Below are positions 1-6,186 of a DNA stretch of 13,917 nt, one piece after another (within the stretch, counting starts at the first letter, position 1; every line of letters starts with the position of its first letter). The stretch is taken from NCBI GenBank assembly GCA_044870295.1, contig JBIOYQ010000134.1, positions 1-13,917 of the forward strand, given 5' to 3'. The stretch comes from AC-52 sp044870295. GTDB lineage: Bacteria > Actinomycetota > UBA4738. The position numbers and the translations under genes were made by a program. The notes under the pieces were generated by a model. That model searched no databases. It saw only the letters and a list, made by a program, of their open reading frames with translations, and was not told the DNA's origin.

Positions 1-219
1 GATCGTTCCATCGGTGGTGATCCGCCCGATGTTGTTGCCACCGAACTCGGTGAACCAGATCGCCCCGTCCGGACCTGGTGACAGACCGAATGGCTGACTG
101 TCGGCGGTGGGAAGGGGGAACTCCCTCCAGGCGATGCGCGCATCTGCCGAGGGGACTCGGACGTCGATGACGAGAAGGGCGATCAGTAGAAGTGATGGAA
201 CCCATCGGTCGAGGCGCAC
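1..219 (-). CDS. Vgb-like (virginiamycin B lyase family) beta-propeller protein, N-terminal part
   Basis: This gene runs off the left edge, so only the first 73 codons are present. It starts at GTG 219, with GGAGG five bases upstream; a GTG at 225 would sit on top of the ribosome-binding site. The N-terminus looks like an export signal: a basic start (VRLDRW), a hydrophobic stretch at about residues 8-18, then an AxA-like PSADARIA. The mature part begins with W-R-E-F-P-L-P-T-A and continues with a G-P-D-G-A-I-W-F-T-E-F-G-G-N-N-I-G-R-I repeat, the blade signature of the streptogramin lyase/SMP-30-like propeller family. The family contains true Vgb lyases and many exported proteins of unknown substrate. 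With one blade visible, lyase activity cannot be claimed, and the signal peptide argues against a cytoplasmic antibiotic-inactivating enzyme. Confidence 0.7.
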   Translation of the reverse strand, partial: MRLDRWVPSLLLIALLVIDVRVPSADARIAWREFPLPTADSQPFGLSPGPDGAIWFTEFGGNNIGRITTDGTI

Positions 220-266
220 GAGCACCTCCGCGTCGACGGGGCGCTATCGCTAATATCCAACACAAA

Positions 267-295
267 AAGTTAGCGCGAAGGGACGGGGTGGTCAA
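267..295 (-). promoter_or_regulatory. sigma70-like promoter for the Vgb-like gene
   Basis: On the minus strand TTGACC (295 to 290) is followed after exactly 17 bases by TAACTT (272 to 267), close to the housekeeping consensus. The start codon lies about 48 bases downstream of the -10, giving a leader of roughly 40 nt. The -10 overlaps the right arm of an inverted repeat (TAGCG at 271-275, complementary to CGCTA at 242-246 and again at 248-252). Confidence 0.55.
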
Positions 296-315
296 ATCGG
301 CGGAGGGACAGCCAA

Positions 316-346
316 CGCCTCCCCAACCTTCGAGGTTGGGGAGGCG
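316..346 (-). terminator. Strong hairpin downstream of the two-helix membrane protein gene
   Basis: A perfect 14-bp GC-rich stem (CGCCTCCCCAACCT at 316-329 and its complement at 333-346) closes a 3-nt TCG loop, 24 bases past the stop at 370-372. No T-tract follows on either strand, so this is an L-shaped (U-less) terminator of the kind common in high-GC actinobacteria, or an mRNA 3'-end stabiliser. It also insulates the downstream Vgb promoter. Confidence 0.6.
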
Positions 347-369
347 CCGGTGGCTCTCGAGGGTCGGAC

Positions 370-966
370 CTAGACGCGGACTCGGTCCCTGGATCCGTCT
401 GCCGCCGAGGCGAAGACTTGCTCGTCTGCCGACACCTTGCGCAGGTGCCAGAAGCCCAGGATCGTGAGCACGAACATGATCCCGGCGAGCGCGAACGCTG
501 CGATGCTCCCGATCAGTGCGAGTTGCCCGAGCTTCCAGAACGCGTAGGCGTTGAGCAACAGCCCCCGCAGGGTCTCGCCCCGGAACAGGGTCTGGACCTG
601 CCCCGCCAGAGCCTGGTCGTCGGGGTTGGCCCGGGACAGCGTGCTGACTTCGGCATAGGTCTTGCCGTCGGCCACACCCTTGAGGTGAACGGCGATGAAG
701 TGGTCGGCGTAGGCCTGAGCCTGGGCGCCGTTGACCATCTGCTCACCGGCAAACTGCGCGATGGCCGGCTGGTCGGCCGGGGGCAGGGACGTGATGGCCT
801 CACTCCCTGCAGGGGGGAAGAAGATCTGCTGGGCGACCAACTGGTCGTGGACCTTTCCGTTGGAGAAGCTGTAGCCCCAGAAGGCGAGGACGCCGGCGAC
901 CAGCAGAACGGCCGTCAGCATCACCCCCACCGAGGAGAGAATCAGGTCGAACGTTCTGCGAGGCAT
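370..966 (-). CDS. Two-helix membrane protein of unknown function
   Basis: A 198-aa protein with a strong GGAGGAGG ribosome-binding site just before ATG 966. It begins MPRRTFD, then has a transmembrane helix at about residues 9-31, an extracytoplasmic domain of about 110 residues (F-F-P-P-A near 50, several short helices, Y-A-D-H-F-I-A-V-H-L near 87-96), a second helix at about 150-173, and a charged cytoplasmic tail. Proteins of this layout with the same MPRRTFD start and FFPPAGS segment are, as I recall, widespread in actinobacteria and sometimes mislabelled as dioxygenases. I see no catalytic motif. It lies 125 bp downstream of the response regulator on the same strand and could belong to its regulon. 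Its role is unknown. Confidence 0.75.
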   Translation of the reverse strand: MPRRTFDLILSSVGVMLTAVLLVAGVLAFWGYSFSNGKVHDQLVAQQIFFPPAGSEAITSLPPADQPAIAQFAGEQMVNGAQAQAYADHFIAVHLKGVADGKTYAEVSTLSRANPDDQALAGQVQTLFRGETLRGLLLNAYAFWKLGQLALIGSIAAFALAGIMFVLTILGFWHLRKVSADEQVFASAADGSRDRVRV

Positions 967-1055
967 GGCCTCCTCCTTCTTCCATCGCCGGCCGCTGCCG
1001 GCGTTCTTCTGAGAGGCAGTTTCCGCCCTGGAAGGCGTGGAGCCATGTGCCGAAC

Positions 1056-1082
1056 GGCCCTGTTGCGGGAGTCCGGAGGGCC
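1056..1082 (-). terminator. Weak hairpin after the response regulator gene
   Basis: GGCCCT (1056-1061) pairs with AGGGCC (1077-1082) around a 15-nt loop, about 10 bases beyond the regulator stop. The stem is short and there is no T-tract, so termination here is only a possibility and read-through into the membrane-protein gene is equally plausible. Confidence 0.22.
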
Positions 1083-1091
1083 CGGAAAGGG

Positions 1092-1745
1092 CTAGGTGCC
1101 GGGGGTGGTGGTGTGTCGGGCCAGGTAGGCGGCGGCCTCAGCTCGCCGGGCCACCTCCAGCTTCGACAAGATGCTGGAGACGTAGTTCTTCACGGTCTTC
1201 TCCGCCAGGTGGAGGCCCTGCCCGATCTCCTTGTTCGTCTTGCCGTCGGCGACGGACTGCAGGATGCGCTCCTCCTGCGGCGAGAGCCGGGCGAGCTTCT
1301 CGTCCCTCATGAGGTGCTTTCCCTTGCGCAGGCGGTCAAGCACAGGCTTGGTGACGGCCGGGTCCAGGAGGCTCTCGCCTCGACCCACCGTTCGGATTGC
1401 CCTGATCAGCTCGCCGCTCTTCACCTGCTTCAGCACGTAGCCCGAAGCGCCAGCCATGATCGAGGCGAACAGCGCTTCGTCGTCGGCGAAGGAGGTCAGC
1501 ATGATGACCTGGGTCTCGGGCCGCCTCGCTCTGATCTCGCGGGTCGCCTCGATGCCACTTCCATCCGCCAATCGAACGTCCATGACGACGACATCGGGCC
1601 GGGTCCGCTCGGCCTCTTCGATGGCGTCACGGACCGTGCCCGCCTCACCAGCGACGATGATGTCATCGGTGGCCTTGAGCAGGGCAGAGAGGCCCTGCCG
1701 GACCACCTCGTGGTCATCGACCAGCAGCACCCGAAGCGGTGGCAT
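1092..1745 (-). CDS. DosR/DevR-like NarL/FixJ-family response regulator
   Basis: A 217-aa two-component regulator. The receiver domain (about residues 4-120) shows the acidic pair D10-D11, phospho-acceptor D56 in VVVMDVRL, T84 and K106 (GYVLK). The C-terminal LuxR-type helix-turn-helix (about 153-210) carries S-P-Q-E-E-R-I-L and L-A-E-K-T-V-K-N-Y-V-S, which closely resembles the DNA-binding domain of mycobacterial DosR. The ATG at 1745 gives the family-typical start MPPLRVLLVDDHE. Longer starts at ATG 1766 or TTG 1781 are open; the latter would overlap the upstream stop by 4 bases, as in translational coupling, but neither has a good ribosome-binding site. A GGGACC/GGTCCC inverted repeat lies directly before ATG 1745. 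The probable partner is the GAF kinase two genes upstream on the same strand. Confidence 0.88.
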   Translation of the reverse strand: MPPLRVLLVDDHEVVRQGLSALLKATDDIIVAGEAGTVRDAIEEAERTRPDVVVMDVRLADGSGIEATREIRARRPETQVIMLTSFADDEALFASIMAGASGYVLKQVKSGELIRAIRTVGRGESLLDPAVTKPVLDRLRKGKHLMRDEKLARLSPQEERILQSVADGKTNKEIGQGLHLAEKTVKNYVSSILSKLEVARRAEAAAYLARHTTTPGT

Positions 1746-1760
1746 GGGACCGATGGTCCC
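1746..1760 (-). promoter_or_regulatory. Inverted repeat abutting the regulator start codon
   Basis: GGGACC-GAT-GGTCCC is a perfect 6-bp inverted repeat with a 3-base centre, ending one base before ATG 1745 on the minus strand. In RNA it would fold into a small hairpin where a ribosome-binding site should be. As DNA it has GGGAC-N5-GTCCC, one base wider than the GGGAC-N4-GTCCC core of the DosR box as I recall it. Either a translational hairpin or an autoregulatory site is possible; chance is not excluded, and the segment would be coding if a longer start is used. Confidence 0.3.
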
Positions 1761-1777
1761 ACGCATGGCAGGTGGGC

Positions 1778-2254
1778 TCAACTTCCCGGGACCGGCGAAT
1801 GCAGCCGGATCTGGATCGTTTCGCCGATCTGATCGAGGAAGTCCTTGATGGTTGCCTCGGCGACTCGGTGGAGCACGACCTTGTCGACGGCTCGGCCGAG
1901 CGCCCCCAGGGGCGGACGGTACCGGGCGCTCACAGAGAGCTGTGTTCTACGCTCGCTGAGCTGGGCCACCTCGAGGTCGGCCTCGAGCGACGGAAAGAGC
2001 GCTTCTGGTCCGGTCGCGTGCCAGGTGAGCGGCAGGATGGTCTTCGACGCCAGGAGGAACGGTCGGCCGAGCTCGATCTCGACTCGTTTTCCCACACGCC
2101 GCCCCCGCGACTCGAAGCCAACGTCGAGGAGCAGCCGGCCCCGCTCCTCGGCGTCCTCCACGACACGAGGTACCCAGTCCTGTGGGCGAGTCAAGAGCGC
2201 CTCACGAACTTCCTCGAACGGGAGGGGCAGCTCCAGGTAGTACCGCGCGAACAT
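1778..2254 (-). CDS. SRPBCC-fold (START/polyketide cyclase-like) protein
   Basis: A 158-aa protein starting MFARYYLELPLPFEEVREAL, the first strand and helix of an SRPBCC hydrophobic-ligand fold. It continues with alternating strands and ends with a long C-terminal helix (about R-V-A-E-A-T-I-K-D-F-L-D-Q-I-G). The open frame extends to a GTG at 2344, but those extra 30 residues (Cys/Arg/Pro-rich) do not look like domain sequence, so ATG 2254 is preferred; no clear ribosome-binding site precedes it. No signal peptide or membrane segment is visible. It sits between the sensor kinase and its likely response regulator, ending at the regulator's 5' edge, so it is probably co-expressed. Ligand and role are unknown. 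A small-molecule carrier or regulator for the pathway is conjecture. Confidence 0.7.
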   Translation of the reverse strand: MFARYYLELPLPFEEVREALLTRPQDWVPRVVEDAEERGRLLLDVGFESRGRRVGKRVEIELGRPFLLASKTILPLTWHATGPEALFPSLEADLEVAQLSERRTQLSVSARYRPPLGALGRAVDKVVLHRVAEATIKDFLDQIGETIQIRLHSPVPGS

Positions 2255-2294
2255 ACATCGATGATCGGGCCCCGATGCCACGTCGCACACGGGT

Positions 2295-2319
2295 CCAAGG
2301 GCCCTCCCGCCCAAGGGCC
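2295..2319. repeat. Short direct repeat between the kinase and SRPBCC genes
   Basis: CCAAGGGCC occurs at 2295-2303 and again at 2311-2319 (start-to-start 16 bp), inside the 120-bp gap left if the SRPBCC gene starts at 2254. A nearby palindrome, ATCGGG-C-CCCGAT, lies at about 2264-2276. These could be regulator sites or leader structure, but nothing ties them to a known binding protein. Confidence 0.25.
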
Positions 2320-2374
2320 TTCGGCATGGGACACAGCTGGGCACCGCGCTCGCCGACCGAGCCAGGCCGTGCGA

Positions 2375-3994
2375 TCACAGTGGGATATCGATCCGGACGG
2401 TCGTTCCTTGGCCTGAGGTGCTTTCGATCGAGAACTCGCCCCCCAGAGAGGCAGCGCGCTCTCGAAGATTTCGAAGTCCTTGACCAGACCCATGCTGATG
2501 GGTGGTCTCGAAGCCTTGACCGTCGTCGTCGATCTCGAGCACGGCCGTCCCATCCAGGCGGCTGAGGCTCAGGCGACATGTGGCGGCAGCTGCGTGCCTC
2601 TCGACGTTGGACAAGGCTTCACGGGCCAGTTGGACGACGTCCCCGGCGCGCGAGGCCAACTCGGCGGCGACGTCGGCATCGATCTCCACCGCGGTCGTCA
2701 CCCCAGACCGTTCCTCGAATTCGTCCGCGAGGTGTCGGAGGGCCTGGTCGAGTTGTCGATCGGCCAGGATTCCGGGGCGGAGCCCGAAGATGTAGTTGCG
2801 GAGGTCGCGGATCACCCGATCGACCTCCTCTGCCGCCCCCTCGAGCCGCTTCCCGAGATCCGCGTCGCCGCTCAGCTGGGCTGCCACTTGCAATCCCATA
2901 CCGACCGCGAACAGCGACTGGATGGCTCCATCGTGCAGCTCTTTGGCGATCCGCTCGCGATCGTCCAAGACCGCCAGGCGTCGCAGCTCTCCCTGAACGC
3001 GGGCGAACTCGAGAGCGACCGATGCCTGCCTGGCGAACGTCTCGACCAGGGCGAGATCTTCGCTCGCGAACGGCCGTCCGCCGCGCTGGTTGGCGACCGC
3101 GAGGGTCCCGAACGCCATTCCGGCCGAGGACAGTGGCACGAACATGGCAGGCCCGATCTCGCCGGTCCTGATCATGGGTTGATAGGTCCGCTGGTCGGCA
3201 GAGGCATCATCGAGGATGACCGGGCGATCGGTTCGCATGACCTCGCCGGAGACGGACTCCTCGACACCGAAGCTCATTCCCAGGAGCCTCTCGGCGTGCA
3301 AGCCTTCAGCGACGGTCAGGGCCAGGCGCTCGGCGCCCACCTCGGGCATGGCAATGGTGGCGAGGTCGGCTCCGGCCAGCTCGCGAGCCCGCCGTGCCAC
3401 GAGGGTGAGGACCTCGTGCAGATCGTCCTGCTGGAGGATGCCGGCGACGATCTCACGAACCGCGTCCAAACGACGCTCCCGCTCTTGAGCTTCCTCGTAC
3501 AGCCGAGCGTTTTCGATGGCGACTCCGGCTTGCGTCGCCAGAACGAGGAGGGATCGCTCGTCCTCTGCGTCGAACTCTTCGGCTCCTTGCTTCTCGGTGA
3601 GATACACGTTGCCAAAGACCCTGCCCTTGGCCGCTACCGGCGCCCCAAGGAAAGACTTCATCGGTGGGTGATTGGGGGGGAAGCCGATCGAGCTCGGATG
3701 CTTGCTGACGTCGGCTAGACGAAGGGGGTGCGGCTCGCGAATCAGCACGCCCAGGACCCCACGTCCAACCGGGAGCTTGCCAATGGCGTGACGCTGCTCG
3801 GAGGTGATCCCCGTCGTGATGAATTCCTTGATCTGGCCATCCGGCCCGAGGACCCCAAGGGCGCCATAGGAGGCGTCCGTCACTTCCACCGCCAGCTCGA
3901 CGATCCGTTGGAGCACCGCGTCGAGGGAGAGCTCTGAAGACAGGACCAAACCGGCCTCGAGGAGCATCTCGTTACGGTCGTGACGCCGAGACAT
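2375..3994 (-). CDS. DevS/DosT-like GAF-GAF sensor histidine kinase (HisKA_3 type)
   Basis: A 539-aa soluble kinase from ATG 3994 (GTG 4006 is an alternative). Domains: GAF-A at about 24-165 (S-Y-G-A-L-G-V, G-R-G-V-L-G-V-L-I, G-F-P-P-N-H-P-P-M, F-G-N-V-Y-L-T-E-K); GAF-B at about 186-331; dimerisation/phospho-acceptor helix at about 345-410 with H354 in DRERIAKELHDGAIQSLFAVG; HATPase_c at about 440-539 with N-box (LAREALSNVERHA), G1 (DDDGQGF) and G2 (GSGQGLRNLRER). No transmembrane segment is present. In mycobacterial DosS the heme-binding His149 and the distal Tyr171 are 22 residues apart (from memory). Here H109 and Y131 in the matching motifs are also 22 apart, so GAF-A probably binds heme and senses O2, NO, CO or redox state. 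The longer open frame to 4141 runs into the tRNA and is not real. It lies upstream of the SRPBCC and regulator genes on the same strand. Confidence 0.88.
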   Translation of the reverse strand: MSRRHDRNEMLLEAGLVLSSELSLDAVLQRIVELAVEVTDASYGALGVLGPDGQIKEFITTGITSEQRHAIGKLPVGRGVLGVLIREPHPLRLADVSKHPSSIGFPPNHPPMKSFLGAPVAAKGRVFGNVYLTEKQGAEEFDAEDERSLLVLATQAGVAIENARLYEEAQERERRLDAVREIVAGILQQDDLHEVLTLVARRARELAGADLATIAMPEVGAERLALTVAEGLHAERLLGMSFGVEESVSGEVMRTDRPVILDDASADQRTYQPMIRTGEIGPAMFVPLSSAGMAFGTLAVANQRGGRPFASEDLALVETFARQASVALEFARVQGELRRLAVLDDRERIAKELHDGAIQSLFAVGMGLQVAAQLSGDADLGKRLEGAAEEVDRVIRDLRNYIFGLRPGILADRQLDQALRHLADEFEERSGVTTAVEIDADVAAELASRAGDVVQLAREALSNVERHAAAATCRLSLSRLDGTAVLEIDDDGQGFETTHQHGSGQGLRNLRERAASLGGEFSIESTSGQGTTVRIDIPL

Positions 3995-4004
3995 CCTGCG
4001 CGAC

Positions 4005-4010
4005 ACGCTA
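4005..4010 (-). promoter_or_regulatory. Candidate -10 box for a near-leaderless kinase mRNA
   Basis: TAGCGT on the minus strand (4010 to 4005) lies 10 bases before ATG 3994. A start point about 7 bases downstream would leave a leader of 3-4 nt at most. There is no recognisable -35 and no ribosome-binding site at a useful distance (CAGG abuts the ATG), which fits leaderless initiation. If GTG 4006 were the true start this box could not serve it. Confidence 0.35.
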
Positions 4011-4057
4011 CCATCCGCGTCGCCTGTGATGGCCGCCTCGTTCGTGAGCGAGATCCT

Positions 4058-4147
4058 TGGCGGAGGGACCGGGATTTGAACCCGGGAGACGGTTACCCGC
4101 CTACACGCTCTCCAGGCGTGCCCCTTCGTCCGCTCGGGCATCCCTCC
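4058..4147 (-). tRNA. tRNA-Ser(GGA)
   Basis: A complete 90-nt class II tRNA with encoded CCA. Acceptor stem GGAGGGA/TCCCTCC, discriminator G, then CCA at 4060-4058; D arm CCC/GGG; anticodon stem CACGC/GCGTG with loop CTGGAGA, giving anticodon GGA (4113-4111), which reads UCC and UCU serine codons. A long variable arm with a small CGG-GTAA-CCG hairpin is typical of tRNA-Ser. The T arm is CCGGG-TTCAAAT-CCCGG. It is co-oriented with and about 60 bp upstream of the kinase gene. No integrase or duplicated 3' end marks it as a used attachment site within this window. Confidence 0.95.
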
Positions 4148-4154
4148 ACGGTCG

Positions 4155-4160
4155 ATTCTA
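4155..4160 (-). promoter_or_regulatory. Candidate -10 box of the tRNA-Ser promoter
   Basis: TAGAAT (4160 to 4155, minus strand) lies 7 bases before the mature tRNA 5' end. The hexamer 17 bases upstream is not a convincing -35. A transcript starting here would carry almost no 5' leader. The rest of the 164-bp gap up to the glycosidase start shows no other clear feature. Confidence 0.4.
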
Positions 4161-4311
4161 CGGGGTCGCCTTCGCGCACCAGCCGGTGATGCGCGGCCCA
4201 GGGCAATGCCGGTCCATCACGAACTCCTACCTCGATCGGCTCGAACCGCCGGCCTGACTCCCTTCAGCGAACTCGATCCGCATCCGACAACCGAATCGAG
4301 GTCCACAGATC

Positions 4312-5556
4312 ATGAGACTCCTTCCGTTCCGTCGTGCGATCCCGGCAGCCGCCGTGGCAGTGGCAGTGCTGCTGGCGACTGCCGAACAGGCCATTGGACT
4401 TCCCCCATTGAAGGACCCGCTGGGCCCGAGCCAGCCAAAGGGCGTAGTCGCCACAGCCGACCTCACCTCAGCCCATCTCTCGTGGGTCCCCGGCTCTGGT
4501 TCCCCGGGCAGCTACGCCATCTACCTGAACGGCGCCTTCGTGGCCACCGTGCCGGAGCCAACGCGCGCGTACACGTTCTGGGGTCTCGCGCCGCACACCA
4601 CCTACACGTTGGGCGTGTCAGCCCGCAACGGCCACGGCACGAGCGCGATCACGTCCGTCACCGTCGTCACGAACCCGCCGGCGACCAATCCCTTCGGCAT
4701 CGGGTTCTACAGCATGGCGACCACCCAAGCGATCGACATGGCGAAGCAGGTACACGCGAGATACGTGCGCAACGCGGCGTTTCTCCTGTCACCCGGCATC
4801 TACCAGCACGACCCGGGCGTCATACGGGCGGCCGGCCTGGAGCAGATCCTGAACGTGCACTACGTGAAGGCACCGTTGTCCGGTCCACCGGGGCCATCCA
4901 CCTTCCCGAAGGATCTGGCGGACTACCAGGCTCGCGTGGCCAGGGCGATCGACGACGTGCGGCCCGCGCTGGTGGTGGTGGAGAACGAGGCGTCGTATGC
5001 GGGACACTTCACCGGCACGTCCGACCAGTACGGGCAGATGCTGGCAGCAGCCGTCCAGGTCGGACGGGAGAAGGGCGTCCCCGTGACGACGGACGGCACC
5101 ATCTCGAGCACGGTTGTGCGCTGGGTGTACCAGGGACTGCTCGCCGAGGGAAGGCGGTCGGAGGCCGACGCGTTCTGGGCGCTGGCCGCCGAAAGGGATC
5201 AAGTCAAGCCCAAGTCACCCGTCCTCCACAACGCCTGGCTTGACGCCTACGCCGCCGCGCAGCCCGACTACCTCAACATCCACTTCTACTGGTCCGAGCC
5301 GAGCAGCCTCGTCACGGCCAGGGACTACCTGGAGCGCGCGGTCGGGCTGCCGGTCGTCGTCAACGAGTGGGGCATCAGGTCGGATGACCCCGCGCTCATG
5401 ACGCGGCTCATGGACGTCCTGTCCGAGAGGGACTTCGCCCAGCTCTGGAGCAAGGACACCGGGAAGGGCACCCGAAGCCTGTACGAAGCGAACAACCGTC
5501 TCCGCCCCATCGGCGCTGCGTTCCGCGACTACATCTCCAGCCACTACGCCGTCTGA
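4312..5556 (+). CDS. Exported Fn3-domain plus TIM-barrel (clan GH-A-like) glycoside hydrolase
   Basis: A 414-aa protein with a signal peptide (MRLLPFRR, hydrophobic at about 9-24, cleavage likely near residue 29), a fibronectin type III domain at about 42-121 (L-S-W-V-P, Y-A-I-Y-L-N-G, Y-T-F-W-G-L-A-P-H-T-T-Y-T-L-G-V) and a barrel domain at about 126-414. The barrel has the paired glutamates of clan GH-A: N225-E226 in VVVENEAS (acid/base, preceded by Asn) and E352 in VVVNEWG (nucleophile), with an H-F-Y-W motif at 324-327. A retaining polysaccharide- or glycoside-cleaving enzyme acting outside the cell is the best reading; family and substrate (GH39- or GH5-like) cannot be fixed by eye. ATG 4312 is preceded at 10 bases by GAGG, a weak ribosome-binding site. 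Its end overlaps the convergent next gene by 13 bp. Confidence 0.72.
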   Translation: MRLLPFRRAIPAAAVAVAVLLATAEQAIGLPPLKDPLGPSQPKGVVATADLTSAHLSWVPGSGSPGSYAIYLNGAFVATVPEPTRAYTFWGLAPHTTYTLGVSARNGHGTSAITSVTVVTNPPATNPFGIGFYSMATTQAIDMAKQVHARYVRNAAFLLSPGIYQHDPGVIRAAGLEQILNVHYVKAPLSGPPGPSTFPKDLADYQARVARAIDDVRPALVVVENEASYAGHFTGTSDQYGQMLAAAVQVGREKGVPVTTDGTISSTVVRWVYQGLLAEGRRSEADAFWALAAERDQVKPKSPVLHNAWLDAYAAAQPDYLNIHFYWSEPSSLVTARDYLERAVGLPVVVNEWGIRSDDPALMTRLMDVLSERDFAQLWSKDTGKGTRSLYEANNRLRPIGAAFRDYISSHYAV

Positions 5557-6089
5557 CCGGCCCTCTCCACCAGGGCGCGGTTCCACCACGCCGGGTTGAT
5601 GCGAGCCTGCTCGCCGATCCACGTGAAGTGGTGACGCGCGCTCCACCGAAGAGGGACGGCCGCGGCCATGCCGGCGAGGGCCCATCGCCTCGCGCGGGGA
5701 GGCGTCTCCAAGGCGAGGGCGAGTCCCCCCGACAGCGCCCAGGCGTAGAGCACCGCGTTGTAGGCGGGGAGCTGGTTCGGCCGCAGGCCTTCGGCTTCCC
5801 TCAGCAGCGGAACGCGACCCTTGCTCAACCGGACCGGCCACAGCGTGAAGTGCACGGCCGCGCCGCCCATGGAGAGCCCGGTCAGGAAGGCCAGCGGACG
5901 GTCCCATCGTCGCGACCCCCCGGCGGCCACCGCCAGCCAGCCAGGGAGGGCCACCGACCACAGCGCGGACGCACCGCCAAGGCCGAGGTATGGCTGGAAC
6001 ACCAACCCCGTCCCGGCGGCGAGCTCGAAGAGGTGATGCGTGGCCGTGGCCACGCAGGTCATGACGTGCACGGGTCGGCGAGGGCGCAT
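5544..6089 (-). CDS. Multi-pass membrane protein of unknown function
   Basis: A 181-aa protein from ATG 6089 with four or five hydrophobic segments (about 14-32, 40-57, 66-85, 108-127, 132-147). Conspicuous motifs are HHLFELAAGTGLVFQP near residue 18 and R-H-H-F-T-W-I-G-E-Q-A-R-I-N-P-A-W-W-N near 152-170. I do not recognise a functional family. The open frame runs back to 6284, but that extension crosses the divergent promoter region and the start of the BON gene and looks artefactual. Its 3' end overlaps the glycosidase stop by 13 bp, so the two transcripts are antisense at their tails. TAAGGT (6103 to 6098) lies 8 bases before the ATG and could drive a leaderless message; AGAGG is too close to the start to act as a normal ribosome-binding site. 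Confidence 0.68.
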   Translation of the reverse strand: MRPRRPVHVMTCVATATHHLFELAAGTGLVFQPYLGLGGASALWSVALPGWLAVAAGGSRRWDRPLAFLTGLSMGGAAVHFTLWPVRLSKGRVPLLREAEGLRPNQLPAYNAVLYAWALSGGLALALETPPRARRWALAGMAAAVPLRWSARHHFTWIGEQARINPAWWNRALVERAGQTA

Positions 6090-6097
6090 GCCTCTGG

Positions 6098-6103
6098 ACC
6101 TTA
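6098..6103 (-). promoter_or_regulatory. Candidate -10 box for the membrane protein gene
   Basis: TAAGGT on the minus strand, 8 bases before ATG 6089, matches the TANNNT pattern expected for a leaderless transcript. There is no clear -35. Confidence 0.3.
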
Positions 6104-6132
6104 CGTCGCCCGGCCGCGTAGCGCCTGCTCCG

Positions 6133-6157
6133 GTTTGTGGTGACCCGCCCCGGGTAA
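6133..6157 (+). promoter_or_regulatory. Stress-sigma (SigB/SigF-type) promoter of the BON gene
   Basis: GTTT at 6133-6136 and GGGTAA at 6152-6157 are separated by 15 bases, matching the GTTT-N(14-17)-GGGTA pattern of SigB/SigF-type factors. The gene's AGAGGAG ribosome-binding site and ATG 6187 follow within about 30 bases, leaving a leader of about 22 nt. BON proteins such as OsmY are stress-induced, which fits. Confidence 0.55.
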
Positions 6158-6186
6158 CAGGCAGCGTGGGAACGAGAGGAGCCACC

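Noticed and set aside
2480..3718. 412-aa plus-strand frame
   Set aside because: It lies antisense to the kinase, whose domains are unmistakable.
3995..4141. N-terminal extension of the kinase
   Set aside because: It overlaps the tRNA-Ser gene and reads tRNA sequence as protein; the family start fits ATG 3994.
4058..4147. tRNA-Ser as an integration (att) site for a mobile element
   Set aside because: No integrase gene and no second copy of the tRNA 3' end are visible in the window.
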